A DNA stretch of 64,000 bases, taken from NCBI GenBank assembly GCA_030141605.1, contig JAQGDQ010002369.1, positions 1 through 64,000 on the forward strand, written 5' to 3'. The stretch is from Tubiluchus corallicola. Its lineage: Eukaryota; Priapulida; Priapulimorpha; Priapulimorphida; Tubiluchidae. The stretch's first letter is position 1. Every line of letters starts with the position of its first letter. Both the position numbers and the translations under genes were made by a program. Below are positions 46,098 to 55,500 of this stretch, piece by piece. Below the pieces are notes generated by a model. The model saw only the letters and a list, made by a program, of their open reading frames with translations, had not been told where the DNA came from and did not search any database.

Positions 46098-47696
46098 ATG
46101 TCAATTGCAACAGATCACCCCCGTTCTCTTGTCCGTTCCGCGAAAAATTTCTTTTACGGAACTTTTCTAAGCCGCATTAGTGGGATGCTTAGGGACATCT
46201 CTCTTGCGTTCTTTTTTGGAAGTTCTCCTGAAATCGCAGCCTTTATGTTGGCTTATCGTTTTGCCAATCTATTCAGGAGATTGCTTGGCGAAGGGACTCT
46301 CCAGGCAGGATTTATCCCACATTTTGAAACATTGAGAGGGAAAGACTCGAAAGAAGCCTCTCTATTTTTCAGGGATTTTTTCTTTTCCCTTCTGATCGTT
46401 CTTTTGGGAATTATTTTTTTAGGAGAAATCGGACTAGGGATATCTCATACCATTTCTGGGGCCAAAGATGTTCTCCTCTATACAATGGTCATGCTTCCCG
46501 GCTTTGCTTTTATCTGTCTACATGCTTTGGACCATGCTCACTTGCAATGCAATAAAAATTACTTTCTTGGGGCTGTTGCTCCGGTCGGGTTCAATATAGT
46601 TTGGATTGTTTCGGTCCTGTTATTGAAGGGAAAACCTGTTTTCTTTCTTTGCATCGGAGTGATCCTGGCCTTTGCAATGCAGTGGGGCCTTACCTTTTTC
46701 AAGAGCACCCGGCTTCTATTCAATGATCTTTCTTTTAAAGAATGGGTGCACCCCCGCCTCTTTTCGCCCGAACTGAAGAAGATGATTCAGCCGCTTACTT
46801 TGGGAATTCTTGGTGTGGGGGCGATGCAGATCAATAGCGCTCTAGATGGTATTTTCGCCCGGATTGCCGATCCTTCTGGACCGGCCTATTTATGGTACGC
46901 GATTCGGCTGCAACAGGTTCCTCTTGCTCTTTTTGCCATAGCGATCTCAGGAGCTCTCTTACCGCCGCTTTCCAGAGCCGTGCAGGATGGTGATGAGAGT
47001 CGCTATCGGACTTTCTTAAATGGAGCTCTTCGTTATGCTTTTGCTCTTATGCTTCCATGCACTCTGGCTTTGATTATGATAGGAGGAGCTTCGATCAATC
47101 TTCTTTACGGAAGAGGGAATTTTTCCTCTCCCAATGTTGTAGAAACTCTATATTGTCTTTGGGGCTATGCCTTGGCCCTGGTCCCAGCTACTTTTGTTTT
47201 CCTTTTTGCAGCAGCTTACTATGCAAAAAAAGAATACTGGGCTCCATCTCTTGCATCCATCAGTTCAGTTCTTCTCAATATCGTATTGAATGCTATTTTT
47301 ATCCTTGGGTTTCATTGGGGAGCTGCAAGTGTTGCTCTAGCTACCAGTATCAGTTCCTTTTTCAATGCCGCTATCCTGGTGTGCCTTCTTCTGAAAAAAC
47401 GGAAAAGTCTCTTTGAAAAGCAGCTTGTCCCATCCTTTTTAAAAACTTTGTTTTGCGGCCTTGCAGCCTGTCTTGGAACTTTATGGGCGGGAAGGTTCTT
47501 GCAGGATCCTACATGGAAGTTGATGGGAGAGGGAAAAGCGGTCTTCACCAGAAGCTTTGTAGAGCAGCTCGCTTCACTTTCTCTGCTTACAGCAGTCTTC
47601 CTAGGTACTCTGTGGATCTCGGCCTGTCTGATCAAGGCAGATGCTATCCTCAAGCTATCAAAAAGAAACAAAATTGAAATAGATAGATTAGGCTGA
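46098..47696 (+). CDS. murJ: Lipid II flippase MurJ
   Basis: The product has 532 residues with about 14 predicted membrane helices. The N-terminal FLSRISGMLRDISLAFFFG and the RLLGEGTLQAGFIP block are diagnostic. It moves lipid II across the inner membrane for peptidoglycan synthesis and fits the mreB- and DAP-dependent septal peptidoglycan of Chlamydiae. Confidence 0.95.
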   Translation: MSIATDHPRSLVRSAKNFFYGTFLSRISGMLRDISLAFFFGSSPEIAAFMLAYRFANLFRRLLGEGTLQAGFIPHFETLRGKDSKEASLFFRDFFFSLLIVLLGIIFLGEIGLGISHTISGAKDVLLYTMVMLPGFAFICLHALDHAHLQCNKNYFLGAVAPVGFNIVWIVSVLLLKGKPVFFLCIGVILAFAMQWGLTFFKSTRLLFNDLSFKEWVHPRLFSPELKKMIQPLTLGILGVGAMQINSALDGIFARIADPSGPAYLWYAIRLQQVPLALFAIAISGALLPPLSRAVQDGDESRYRTFLNGALRYAFALMLPCTLALIMIGGASINLLYGRGNFSSPNVVETLYCLWGYALALVPATFVFLFAAAYYAKKEYWAPSLASISSVLLNIVLNAIFILGFHWGAASVALATSISSFFNAAILVCLLLKKRKSLFEKQLVPSFLKTLFCGLAACLGTLWAGRFLQDPTWKLMGEGKAVFTRSFVEQLASLSLLTAVFLGTLWISACLIKADAILKLSKRNKIEIDRLG

Positions 47697-47704
47697 ATAT
47701 TTTT

Positions 47705-47771
47705 CTCAGAATTTGGCTTGCCTCATAAAATGAACCAACTTGGTTCATGAAGCCGAAAACCATATTCTGAG
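47705..47771. terminator. Bidirectional terminator between murJ and rpsD
   Basis: CTCAGAAT (47705-47712) pairs with ATTCTGAG (47764-47771), GGCTT with AAGCC inside it, and ATGAACCA with TGGTTCAT at the centre. T-rich sequence flanks the left side and an A run the right, so it can serve both convergent genes. Confidence 0.75.
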
Positions 47772-47798
47772 TAAAAAGATCAGATTCAATCTATTTAT

Positions 47799-48419
47799 TT
47801 AGGCGGTGTGGGCTAGGAATTCGCATACTAGAGGCAAATTCACTGGCAGAGGAATTGGAATTTGATCTTGATCAGGAAGAACTTCCAATTTGCCAGAGTG
47901 AGTGTCATCCGCAATGCTGAGATATCCTGGAATCTCTCTGGAAGTATTTCCTTGAGACATCTGAACAGCTTTGATTTTTCTCGATTTTTCTCTGATCGAG
48001 ATAACCATTCCAGGTTTGACGATAAAAGAACGACGATCGACTTTCTTGCCATCGACCTCGATATGGCCGTGGGAGATCAATTGTCCCGCTGCAAAAATCG
48101 TCGGAGCGAATCGGAGACGGTAAACAATATTTTCAAGACGGCACTCCAAAGATTGAATAAGGTGCGTTGCAGTATTCCCAGGTGTTTGAAGGGCTTTTTT
48201 GTAAGCATTGATCAGTTGTTTCTGACTAATCATCCCATAAGAGGCGCGGAGTTTTTGCTTCTCTTCCAGCTGGGCTCCGAAGTCAGATTTTTTCTTTCTC
48301 TTGGCTCCATGCATTCCGGGGGGATTGGGCTTGTGCAAAAGCGGGTTGCGAGCGCGTCCGAAGATGTTCGCTCCAAATTTTCGGGCAATTCGATTCTTGG
48401 GTCCTGTATATCGAGACAT
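47799..48419 (-). CDS. rpsD: 30S ribosomal protein S4
   Basis: The product has 206 residues. The N-terminal YTGPKNRIARKFG and the S4 RNA-binding domain (RLENIVYRLRF, HIEVDGKKVDRRSF) are typical. It nucleates 30S assembly and binds 16S rRNA. A monocistronic gene here, as in Chlamydia. The four Cys of zinc-binding S4 types are absent. Confidence 0.97.
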   Translation of the reverse strand: MSRYTGPKNRIARKFGANIFGRARNPLLHKPNPPGMHGAKRKKKSDFGAQLEEKQKLRASYGMISQKQLINAYKKALQTPGNTATHLIQSLECRLENIVYRLRFAPTIFAAGQLISHGHIEVDGKKVDRRSFIVKPGMVISIREKSRKIKAVQMSQGNTSREIPGYLSIADDTHSGKLEVLPDQDQIPIPLPVNLPLVCEFLAHTA

Positions 48420-48768
48420 ATCCTTTCTACCTGAGGTTAAAGGCTGAAAGTGTAGCTCAGTAGACGTTTTTTAAACAAGGCGGAGATGTAAATTTTATAC
48501 CGGTCGTGATTCAAAAATTGGGTTTTCGGCTGCGCCAAAGCACCGCGATTTGACGATCGTAAGTTATCCAATATTCAAATATTGAATGACTTACGATTGT
48601 TAAATCTCGAAAGCTTTCGCACAGCCCAAAACCGATTCTTGAATCACGATCGGTATATCATTTTAAAGAAAAATAATGCTCTTCATTCGCAGAATTTTGA
48701 AAAGATTTGATTTTTGCCCTTTTCTGGTCTATAAAGTTTCCTCTTTCAGAGAGTGTTGGGGAGTAAAT
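48420..48768. other. Intergenic region between rpsD and trhO
   Basis: It contains the 160-bp family A palindrome at 48497-48656 and AT-rich flanks. No gene is supported; the longer frame from 48676 into trhO is discussed there. Confidence 0.7.
48497..48656. repeat. Long palindromic element, family A (full form)
   Basis: The outer arms ATACCGGTCGTGATTC... and ...GAATCACGATCGGTAT are near-perfect complements over about 25 bp and continue with small mismatches through CGGCTGCG/CGCACAGCC. The inner part is a second imperfect palindrome around CAATATTCAAATATTG. The whole 160 bp could fold as one hairpin. The ends match 16710-16764 and 26004-26040. Confidence 0.92.
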
Positions 48769-49713
48769 ATGAAATACACTGTCATTGCTTTTTACTATCT
48801 AGGCGGAATTGAGAATCCCGATTTAGAAGTTCGTCGCCATAAGGAATTTTTTAAAGACCGGGATATCAAGGGAAGAATTTATATCTCGACCGAAGGGATC
48901 AATGCCCAAATGAGTGCGTCGAGGCAGGCGGCTGAAGAATATAAGGAGTGGCTCACTTCCGATGAGCGGTTTTGCGATATATGGTTCAAAGAGCAGTCGA
49001 GTGATGAGCATGCCTTTTACAAGATGACAGTAAAAACGAAAGAGCAGCTTGTAGCGATCGACCAAAAGGTCGACTTTTCGAAGAAGGGCAAAGATGTCGA
49101 TCCTGCAGAATGGAAAAAAATGCTTGAATCGATGGATGAGGACACGATTCTCATCGATGTGCGAAATGACTATGAATCAGATGTTGGGCATTTTGAAGGA
49201 GCCTTCTGCCCTCAGCTTTCCTCCTTTAGGGAATTTCCTCAATTGGCCGAAGATCTAAAAAAGGAAAAAGATCCTCACAAGACTAAGGTGATGATGTATT
49301 GCACTGGCGGGATCCGCTGCGAATACTACTCTGTTGTGATGAAGGAGGCCGGATTCGATGAGGTCTATCAGTTGGAAGGGGGAGTGATCAATTATGCTGA
49401 AAAAGAAGGAAGTGATCACTGGCAGGGAAAACTTTTTGTTTTCGATGACCGGCTCGTGGTTCCCATGGATGAAGATGAAGAGAATAGGATCAGCTGCTGC
49501 TCACACTGCGAGAAAGAGTGCGATACCTACTATAATTGTGCTAATATGGACTGCAACCATCTCTTTATCTGCTGTGCAGAATGTGCCAGGGAACATCATG
49601 GATGTTGCTGCGATGATTGCCAAGAGGGGAGAGTCAGAGCTTTCGATCCCAATGAAAAACCTAAGCCATTCCGTAAGCTCCCTTTCGAAGAGAAGCAGCG
49701 CTTAAGTTCTTAA
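48769..49713 (+). CDS. trhO: tRNA uridine-34 hydroxylase TrhO, rhodanese-like (UPF0176)
   Basis: The product has 314 residues from the ATG at 48769, preceded by GGGGAG. An N-terminal acylphosphatase-like part is followed by a rhodanese domain (ILIDVRNDYE, active loop YCTGGIRCEYYS). A C-terminal Cys-rich segment of about 45 residues (CCSHCEKEC, CCAECAREHHGCCCDDC) probably binds zinc. It forms 5-hydroxyuridine at tRNA position 34. A frame beginning at 48676 is longer but lacks homology. Confidence 0.92.
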   Translation: MKYTVIAFYYLGGIENPDLEVRRHKEFFKDRDIKGRIYISTEGINAQMSASRQAAEEYKEWLTSDERFCDIWFKEQSSDEHAFYKMTVKTKEQLVAIDQKVDFSKKGKDVDPAEWKKMLESMDEDTILIDVRNDYESDVGHFEGAFCPQLSSFREFPQLAEDLKKEKDPHKTKVMMYCTGGIRCEYYSVVMKEAGFDEVYQLEGGVINYAEKEGSDHWQGKLFVFDDRLVVPMDEDEENRISCCSHCEKECDTYYNCANMDCNHLFICCAECAREHHGCCCDDCQEGRVRAFDPNEKPKPFRKLPFEEKQRLSS

Positions 49714-50484
49714 CTTTATTAGGCGGAGCATTCCTTTCTTAGCCTTTTCGGAAACAGTTGTCAGGCCTGGCTTGATTCCTCTTTCCGATAATTCGAATGC
49801 CTTCATCGTATTGCAGATTCGTCCGCCCAATCTTATGCCGATTCCCTGTATACCTATTGCATTTCCCCAGTCTGCAAACATTTTCAGGGTCATCCCACAG
49901 GCTGTGATGAGGAATAGATGGTTCTTTTCAGGGTATTCTTCCAGTACATCGAACAATTTTTCTCCGATATAATGGATGGTCGGGATGAATAGGACCCGAT
50001 TTGAAGACGGATCCAGCTGGGCCTGGGTGCACTTGCCAATGAAACATTGACCGCAGACAGGATCTTCAGGGTCGTTTTTACATTGATCGGTGAACCGGCC
50101 TGATGGACACTCTAGAGGTTTGTGGCAGTAGGAAAATCCGACCGTAAGGAAGGTATTTTTTTCCTCCAGAAGCTTTTCAAACTTCTCAATTCCTTGAATG
50201 CCATAGAAGAAGACGTCGTTTTCTCTGAGATAGGACACCTTATTAAGATAGGATCGGAAAAGCCTCCATCCATTTTTGAAGGGCTTCTTGAGAAAATGGC
50301 GAAGGAATAATCTTTTCCGGTCGTGTTTTAGGAGATAATGGAGTGCCTTGATTCGGAGGAGCTTCCGAGTATCGGAAGTAATATCCGGGATGTTCGGAGA
50401 ATGCTTGATTGTTTTTAAAGGGTGCTCTTTTTGAAGCTTTTGGGCTCTTTGGTCCCAAGCGGCTTCCCAGGAGGAATCATTCAT
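49702..50484 (-). CDS. Cysteine-cluster protein, DUF116-like
   Basis: The product has 260 residues. The centre has a Cys cluster YCHKPLECPSGRFTDQC, then PVCGQCFIGKC, which may hold a metal or iron-sulfur centre. The GRFTDQC motif recalls DUF116 proteins, which have no assigned function. There is no signal peptide. The gene overlaps the end of trhO by 12 bases (convergent). Confidence 0.55.
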   Translation of the reverse strand: MNDSSWEAAWDQRAQKLQKEHPLKTIKHSPNIPDITSDTRKLLRIKALHYLLKHDRKRLFLRHFLKKPFKNGWRLFRSYLNKVSYLRENDVFFYGIQGIEKFEKLLEEKNTFLTVGFSYCHKPLECPSGRFTDQCKNDPEDPVCGQCFIGKCTQAQLDPSSNRVLFIPTIHYIGEKLFDVLEEYPEKNHLFLITACGMTLKMFADWGNAIGIQGIGIRLGGRICNTMKAFELSERGIKPGLTTVSEKAKKGMLRLIKLRT

Positions 50485-50530
50485 GTGGGAAAATCATACC
50501 GCTTGGGTAATTTTTTACGGAAAAAATTTC

Positions 50531-50740
50531 CTAGGAGGCCTCTTCGTCTTTTCCCTCAGCCTTTATGTCGTTTTGCTTTTCAAGCTCTATAAGTTCGATC
50601 GCAGCTGCCTTTAGTGTCTTCAGGCCATCACAAAACCCTAATTTACGGGCAATCTGATCGAGATAGCGGATTTCAGCGACCAATTGATCGTTTACAGACT
50701 CTAGGCGAGAGACTTTTCGGACGAGATCCTTTTTTTCCAT
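50531..50740 (-). CDS. Small coiled-coil protein
   Basis: The product has 69 residues from the ATG at 50740, with GGAGGAA seven bases upstream. It is one helical, charged coiled coil with the segment RLESVNDQLVAEIRYLDQIAR. It contains one Cys and no known domain. The upstream frame to 50815 is not likely to be translated. The family is not recognised. Confidence 0.72.
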   Translation of the reverse strand: MEKKDLVRKVSRLESVNDQLVAEIRYLDQIARKLGFCDGLKTLKAAAIELIELEKQNDIKAEGKDEEAS

Positions 50741-50787
50741 ATTATTCCTCCATCTTATACCCAATAGAGATGCGAAAAATGTGCCAC

Positions 50788-50848
50788 GAAGGAAAATCGG
50801 TCCTAAAAAACCCAAAAATCAACAGAAAATTTTTATTTGGATAGGTTC
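50788..50848. repeat. Half of a family B palindromic element
   Basis: About 60 bases match the right half of the element at 55501-55671 (ATCGG-x-CCTAAAAA, then AAAATTTT, then the terminal ATAGGTTC). The left half is missing. It lies in the leader of the lipoprotein gene at 50918. Confidence 0.75.
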
Positions 50849-50917
50849 GGGGTTGCTTTTGGAAAAACAAATCCTATAATAGCTAGCTACATTCAGTGTC
50901 CATTACGAGGATTTATT

Positions 50918-51466
50918 ATGAAAAAGTACCTGTGGGCTCAAAAATTATTTCTCTTTCTAGGCGCAGCAGCATTGGTAGCTTCCTGTCAGCCGAAGAAACC
51001 AGACAAGGCACCAAAAAACCCGTGCTATGAGGAAGAGACTTATTCCGATTTCTTTGAGGAAGACGCCTTTGACTCTACGATTACTACTGAGGAAGAAATT
51101 TCCGAGGAAGCCGATGAAATGGTATCTGAAGAAGAAATCCCATCTATGGAAAGCGAGGAATTGACTGAACAGCATATGCAAGCCGAGGTGCCTTCTGTTT
51201 CTTATGAAGACGCAGAAGAATCTTCTGGTGAGCAGGCAGAAGCAAGCTCTCCTTCATCTCCAGAGCTGCCCAAAGTGACTGAAAATGCTGCTGAGGGGAT
51301 TGGAACTTCTCCTTCTCCCAAAGTTTCTCTTGAAACCCAGGGGGCGGTAGAGACAGCTACTCCTTCTCCAGAGGCAAAAATTACTCAAAAGGAAGTTGAA
51401 AAAGCTGCCGATCGCGTTAGCGAGAATACGACACAAAAGGCAGATCTTCCTAAAGATTCTATCTAA
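50918..51466 (+). CDS. Acidic lipoprotein
   Basis: The product has 182 residues from the ATG at 50918. A lipoprotein signal peptide with lipobox LVASC is clear (FLFLGAAALVASC, Cys near residue 23). The mature part is very acidic (Glu/Ser/Thr-rich) and low in complexity, with a lysine-containing C-terminus. It probably lies as a flexible chain in the periplasm or at the surface. No known family. A terminator lies at 51503-51538. Confidence 0.78.
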   Translation: MKKYLWAQKLFLFLGAAALVASCQPKKPDKAPKNPCYEEETYSDFFEEDAFDSTITTEEEISEEADEMVSEEEIPSMESEELTEQHMQAEVPSVSYEDAEESSGEQAEASSPSSPELPKVTENAAEGIGTSPSPKVSLETQGAVETATPSPEAKITQKEVEKAADRVSENTTQKADLPKDSI

Positions 51467-51489
51467 ACCTGGATTTCTCGAGAAATCGG

Positions 51490-51963
51490 TTAGCTATTCG
51501 ATGGCTTCTCTCTTTCAAAAGCGAGAAGCCTTTTTTTTATCTCAAGATCTAGAGCAAATCCCCCTAACCCCCTGGAAGAAACTACTCGGTGGCACGGAAT
51601 AATAAGAGGAATAGGGTTCCGATGGCAGGCATTCCCCACAGCTCGTGCTGCTTTGGGGTTTTTCAGTTGAGCTGCAACTTCAGCATAGCTCATGCTCTTG
51701 CCCAGAGAAATTGCAGGAAGGTATTGAAGGACCGCGTGATGGAATGGTGGCAGAGAGGATAATGAAAAGGGAGGTGTGAATGAAGGATTCTTTTTCTGGG
51801 CATACAGTGACAACCAGTTCAGAATCTTTTGTTGGAGGGAAGGATCAGCACCCATGATTTCGCAAGTGAAGTCTTTTGGATTCAAAAAAAGGGAGATGTG
51901 TTCAATACATCTCCCTGAAGTATGGATGCGAAGATGAATGGAAGGTTGATTCGAAAGAATCAT
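51490..51963 (-). CDS. ogt: Methylated-DNA-protein-cysteine methyltransferase
   Basis: The product has 157 residues. The active-site motif PCHRVV carries the acceptor cysteine, with ARAVGNACHRNP upstream for DNA binding. It repairs O6-methylguanine. It overlaps the MORN-type lipoprotein gene by four bases, as in the pheT group of Chlamydia. Confidence 0.93.
   Translation of the reverse strand: MILSNQPSIHLRIHTSGRCIEHISLFLNPKDFTCEIMGADPSLQQKILNWLSLYAQKKNPSFTPPFSLSSLPPFHHAVLQYLPAISLGKSMSYAEVAAQLKNPKAARAVGNACHRNPIPLIIPCHRVVSSRGLGGFALDLEIKKRLLAFEREKPSNS
51503..51538 (+). terminator. Rho-independent terminator of the lipoprotein gene
   Basis: GGCTTCTC (51503-51510) pairs with GAGAAGCC (51523-51530), followed by eight T. 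It lies inside the 3' end of the convergent ogt gene, so the same bases code for the last residues of Ogt. Confidence 0.85.
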
Positions 51964-52934
51964 TGCACAAATTCTTCCATCATCCGCTCTCTATGATCAA
52001 GCATTTCAAAACGCTCAAGAGAAACTTTTTTTCCTCGGAAATACCATTCAATTGCTGTCTGATATTCGTCATGAAAGCGGGTGCTACCATGCCTGTCATC
52101 AGCATCCCACTGTATTTCTGCGATTGTTTTTCCGTCTTCGTTGAACTCTTTTTCCATTCCATGTCTTTTCCCTAGACAATAAGGAGTTTCTCTGATTTTG
52201 ACCCCTTCTCTATATGAGATCTTTAAACCATCCAAAATTCCATGATTCCATTCTTGTTCCAGGAACAATTTGGCTGTTGGAGTGTAGAAAACCTGCTTTC
52301 CGTGAAGATCGTATTCTTCATAGAAGGATTCTGACTCAATCTCTCCGTTAGAGTGATAGGTCTTTCTGGAACTTAACGCTCCATTAGTGATTTGGTCTTT
52401 CAATAAAAGAAGACCGGAACGGTCTCTTTTAATACGAATACCCTGGCCATCTTCAATGCCAGATTCCAATTCATTTTCAGGGCTGAAATAACTCGCCTCG
52501 ACAAGACGATCTCCTTCATATTCTTCGATGCTCATCGGAGCGCCTTTTATATCCCAAAGAGTAATGATTCTTCGATTATCAAATTCAAAGATCTCTTCTC
52601 TTAAGGGGAGGCCACTTGTATCATGTTCTATTTCCTTGAGAAGAATCCCCTGGTCATAGACATGAATTTTATGGAGAACTTCGCTGTTGGCATAGGTAAA
52701 TGTTGTCGGGCCGTTGAGGACGCCATTTTCATAAGTGCGGGTCTCTGTAACACCATTTTGTCTTGTTAAGACAATTTGCCCATCTTGCTCTCTATTTTTC
52801 CACTGTTCTTCAGTGAGCCCAAAACCATATTTGTGAATAAATCTCTGCGAGACGACCGTGTCATCATTGCATCGATTACAGCAAGATCCTAGTGCTAAAA
52901 GTACAGGTAATAACCACAATACTCTTAAGTTCAT
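51960..52934 (-). CDS. MORN-variant repeat lipoprotein
   Basis: The product has 324 residues from the ATG at 52934, with GGAGG eight bases upstream. The lipobox LALGSC marks a lipoprotein. The body is made of MORN_2-type repeats with the pattern G-x-L-(N/D)-G-x-x-x-x-Y (for example ENGVLNGPTTFTY and DLHGKQVFYTP). These repeats occur in many chlamydial surface and effector proteins; the function is unknown. It lies between pheT and ogt, a conserved position. Confidence 0.82.
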   Translation of the reverse strand: MNLRVLWLLPVLLALGSCCNRCNDDTVVSQRFIHKYGFGLTEEQWKNREQDGQIVLTRQNGVTETRTYENGVLNGPTTFTYANSEVLHKIHVYDQGILLKEIEHDTSGLPLREEIFEFDNRRIITLWDIKGAPMSIEEYEGDRLVEASYFSPENELESGIEDGQGIRIKRDRSGLLLLKDQITNGALSSRKTYHSNGEIESESFYEEYDLHGKQVFYTPTAKLFLEQEWNHGILDGLKISYREGVKIRETPYCLGKRHGMEKEFNEDGKTIAEIQWDADDRHGSTRFHDEYQTAIEWYFRGKKVSLERFEMLDHRERMMEEFVQ

Positions 52935-53039
52935 CCTCAAACCTCCAATGAAACAAAAGCCCATCTTAGAGAAGAGGGGAGCTATTTTCAAGAAATTCTA
53001 TTTCTAGATCGAACTGAAGTCAGAAAAAGGGTTTTGAAT

Positions 53040-55409
53040 TCACTTTGGTATAATAAAGTTGATGACTTTCGAATGCTCTTTTTCTACATCGTCAAAAGAG
53101 ACTGTTTTCTCCCGATTTCTGTAGGTAAAGCGGAAGGTGGCATTTTTCTTTCCGGCAGGAACAGCTTCACCTTTGAAAAGATCGAGCAGCTCGATTTTTT
53201 CCAAAAGAGGAGAAGGAAAAGCTTTTGCGTTTTCCAGAATGCGGGAAATTTCGAAGGAATCATCCAAAGTAACGGTCCAGTCCCTTTCCGAGGAAGGAAA
53301 AGCGGGAATCTCTTCGAGTGAGATTTTTTTTGGGTGGAGCTTTAACAAATGATAGAGATTCAACTCACAGAAGAAAGCTTTTTGCTTGATATCAAGCATG
53401 TCGAGTGTTTCCGGATGGAGTTCTCCAATGACCCCGATATCAGCATCTTTTACCCAGATATTGGCCTGGCTAGTAGGATGAAAGGAAGGATGTTTTGAAG
53501 GTTTGAAGCAGACGTCTTTTAATCGTAGGCTTTCCATGAGGTTTTCCACGATTCCCTTCAATTCAAAGAAATCAACAGCTTGCTCAGGTCGATCCCAGGA
53601 ATGTGGGCTTTCTTTGCCGCTTAAAAGAATCGCAACAGTTTCCTGTTCGACAAAGTCTTTTTCTACGCGCAGATGGATGCGCCCTATCTCGAACAGGCTG
53701 AGATTAGGGATTTTCCTGTCTTGATTGAAGGCCAAAGTTTCTAGCATACCGGCCAAAAGGGATGGACGCAGGATAGAATGTTCGTTCGATTTTGAATGTT
53801 GAACTTCGACGAGACTTCCTTTGGGGAGGGAAAGTTCTCTGGTGATCTCAGCAAGCTTGGGACTAATCAGATCACAAGTAAGAATTTCCTGAAGACCTTC
53901 TGAAATGAGCCGGTTTCGAATAAAGTTTTCAAAATAAAACAAAGGATTGTGCGGTAGTTTGGCGCTTGTGAATTTTGGAATGACTTCAGGAATATGATTG
54001 TAGCCATAGATTCGTGCTACTTCTTCGATCAGGTCGATCTCTTCAGAAATATCACTGCGGAATGTAGGCACGGCAACTTGCAGGGCATCCTTTGAAATAG
54101 TCTTAGTTTTAAAGCCTAACTTATGAAAGATCGCATCGATTTCGCTGAGGGAAAAATGATGGCCGAGAATTTTTTGAACCCTGAGAACGCGGAGGTGGAT
54201 TTCTTTAGGCAGAAAATCGGCTCTTTTCTCATCGATTTTGCCTAGAAAAGAGGATTGGGAGTTCAACTCTGAGATCAGAGAGCGGGCTCTCTCTAAAGCG
54301 ATGGGAACGAGATTGGGGTCGGTGCCTTTTTCAAAACGAATACTGCTTTCTGTTCGCAGGCCAAGGCTTGTTGCCGTTTTCCGGATTGAAAGAGGATCAA
54401 AATAGGCGGCTTCAAGAAGGATGTCCTTCGTTTGATCACTGACTGCAGACTCGCTTCCACCCATAATTCCAGCCAGGGCAATCGGTCCTTTACCATCCTG
54501 AATGAATAAAGCGCCAACAGGAGCTTCTCTTTCTGTATCATCCAGTAGGGAGATTTTCTTTTTTTCTTTGCCAGAGGCTATGCGGATTTTTTTTCCGTGG
54601 ATTTTGTCTGCATCGAAAGCATGCATGGGCTGTCCCAGCTCGAGCATGACGAGATTGGTGACATCGACAATGTTATTGATCGAACGGATGCCGCACATCC
54701 CCAGTCTCATTTGAAGCCAGAATGGAGAAGGAGCTACCGTAACGTTCTCAATCAGCGCACACGCATATCGAGGGCACAGTTCTTTGTTTTCAATGTCGAC
54801 GCTCCAGCCATCAAGGGATTTGTCCTGGATACTCTCGGGAACCTCGATTTTTTTATCCAAAAAAGCAGCCAGTTCCCGGGCTACTCCGAGAGCGCTCATG
54901 CAGTGTCCCAGATTGGGAGTTAAAGAGATGTCGAAGACAGGGTCCCATAGGAGTTCAGAGACATCGGCACCCACTTCAAAATCGGGATCGAGTCTCAAAA
55001 TTCCGGAAGCATCCTCGGAGAGACCAAGCTCATCTGCAGCACAGAGCCTCCCAAAGGACTCGACGCCGCGAAGTTTAGCTTTTTGAATCTTGAAGTCTTT
55101 TCCCTTTTCATCTTTCAGTTTTGCCCCTACTTTGGCAAAAGCAACCTTAATATTTTCCTCGCAGGTGGTGTCCCCACAGACAAGGTCAAAACTTTCTTTG
55201 CCATCAGTCACTTTTAGAAGAACGAGTTTATCAGCCTGGGGATGTCTTTTCACAGATTCGATCTGTCCAACGACTACGCCAGAGTAAGAAGGTTGTTCAT
55301 TTTCGATCCTTTCAACCTCAAGGCCCAGAAGCGTCAATTGATCGGCGATTTCCTGAACGGAGAGTTGAAGAGGCAAATATTGTTTGATTAAAGAAAGGGA
55401 AATCTTCAT
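53040..55409 (-). CDS. pheT: Phenylalanyl-tRNA synthetase beta subunit
   Basis: The product has 789 residues from the ATG at 55409 (MKISLSLIKQYLPL). An EMAPII-type tRNA-binding domain, a B3/B4 editing domain, the B5 domain and a C-terminal ferredoxin-fold anticodon-binding domain follow in order. Motifs such as GGSESAVSDQT, FDADKIHGKKI and SSIRFEKGTD are present. It needs PheS, which is not in this window. Confidence 0.96.
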   Translation of the reverse strand: MKISLSLIKQYLPLQLSVQEIADQLTLLGLEVERIENEQPSYSGVVVGQIESVKRHPQADKLVLLKVTDGKESFDLVCGDTTCEENIKVAFAKVGAKLKDEKGKDFKIQKAKLRGVESFGRLCAADELGLSEDASGILRLDPDFEVGADVSELLWDPVFDISLTPNLGHCMSALGVARELAAFLDKKIEVPESIQDKSLDGWSVDIENKELCPRYACALIENVTVAPSPFWLQMRLGMCGIRSINNIVDVTNLVMLELGQPMHAFDADKIHGKKIRIASGKEKKKISLLDDTEREAPVGALFIQDGKGPIALAGIMGGSESAVSDQTKDILLEAAYFDPLSIRKTATSLGLRTESSIRFEKGTDPNLVPIALERARSLISELNSQSSFLGKIDEKRADFLPKEIHLRVLRVQKILGHHFSLSEIDAIFHKLGFKTKTISKDALQVAVPTFRSDISEEIDLIEEVARIYGYNHIPEVIPKFTSAKLPHNPLFYFENFIRNRLISEGLQEILTCDLISPKLAEITRELSLPKGSLVEVQHSKSNEHSILRPSLLAGMLETLAFNQDRKIPNLSLFEIGRIHLRVEKDFVEQETVAILLSGKESPHSWDRPEQAVDFFELKGIVENLMESLRLKDVCFKPSKHPSFHPTSQANIWVKDADIGVIGELHPETLDMLDIKQKAFFCELNLYHLLKLHPKKISLEEIPAFPSSERDWTVTLDDSFEISRILENAKAFPSPLLEKIELLDLFKGEAVPAGKKNATFRFTYRNREKTVSFDDVEKEHSKVINFIIPK

Positions 55410-55500
55410 TAAATGCGGATTTAAAAGTCTTAAATAGCTTCTAACATAGACCAAAAGACATATTGATGCAATCCTCGTCCCGATTTGATATATACAAATA

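Noticed and set aside
48676-48768. Longer N-terminus for trhO
   Set aside because: The added residues do not fit the family start, and GGGGAG precedes the ATG at 48769.
50504-50530. A/T hairpin after the small coiled-coil gene as a terminator
   Set aside because: The stem is almost only A-T pairs with a mismatch and lacks the G/C-rich part expected of an intrinsic terminator.
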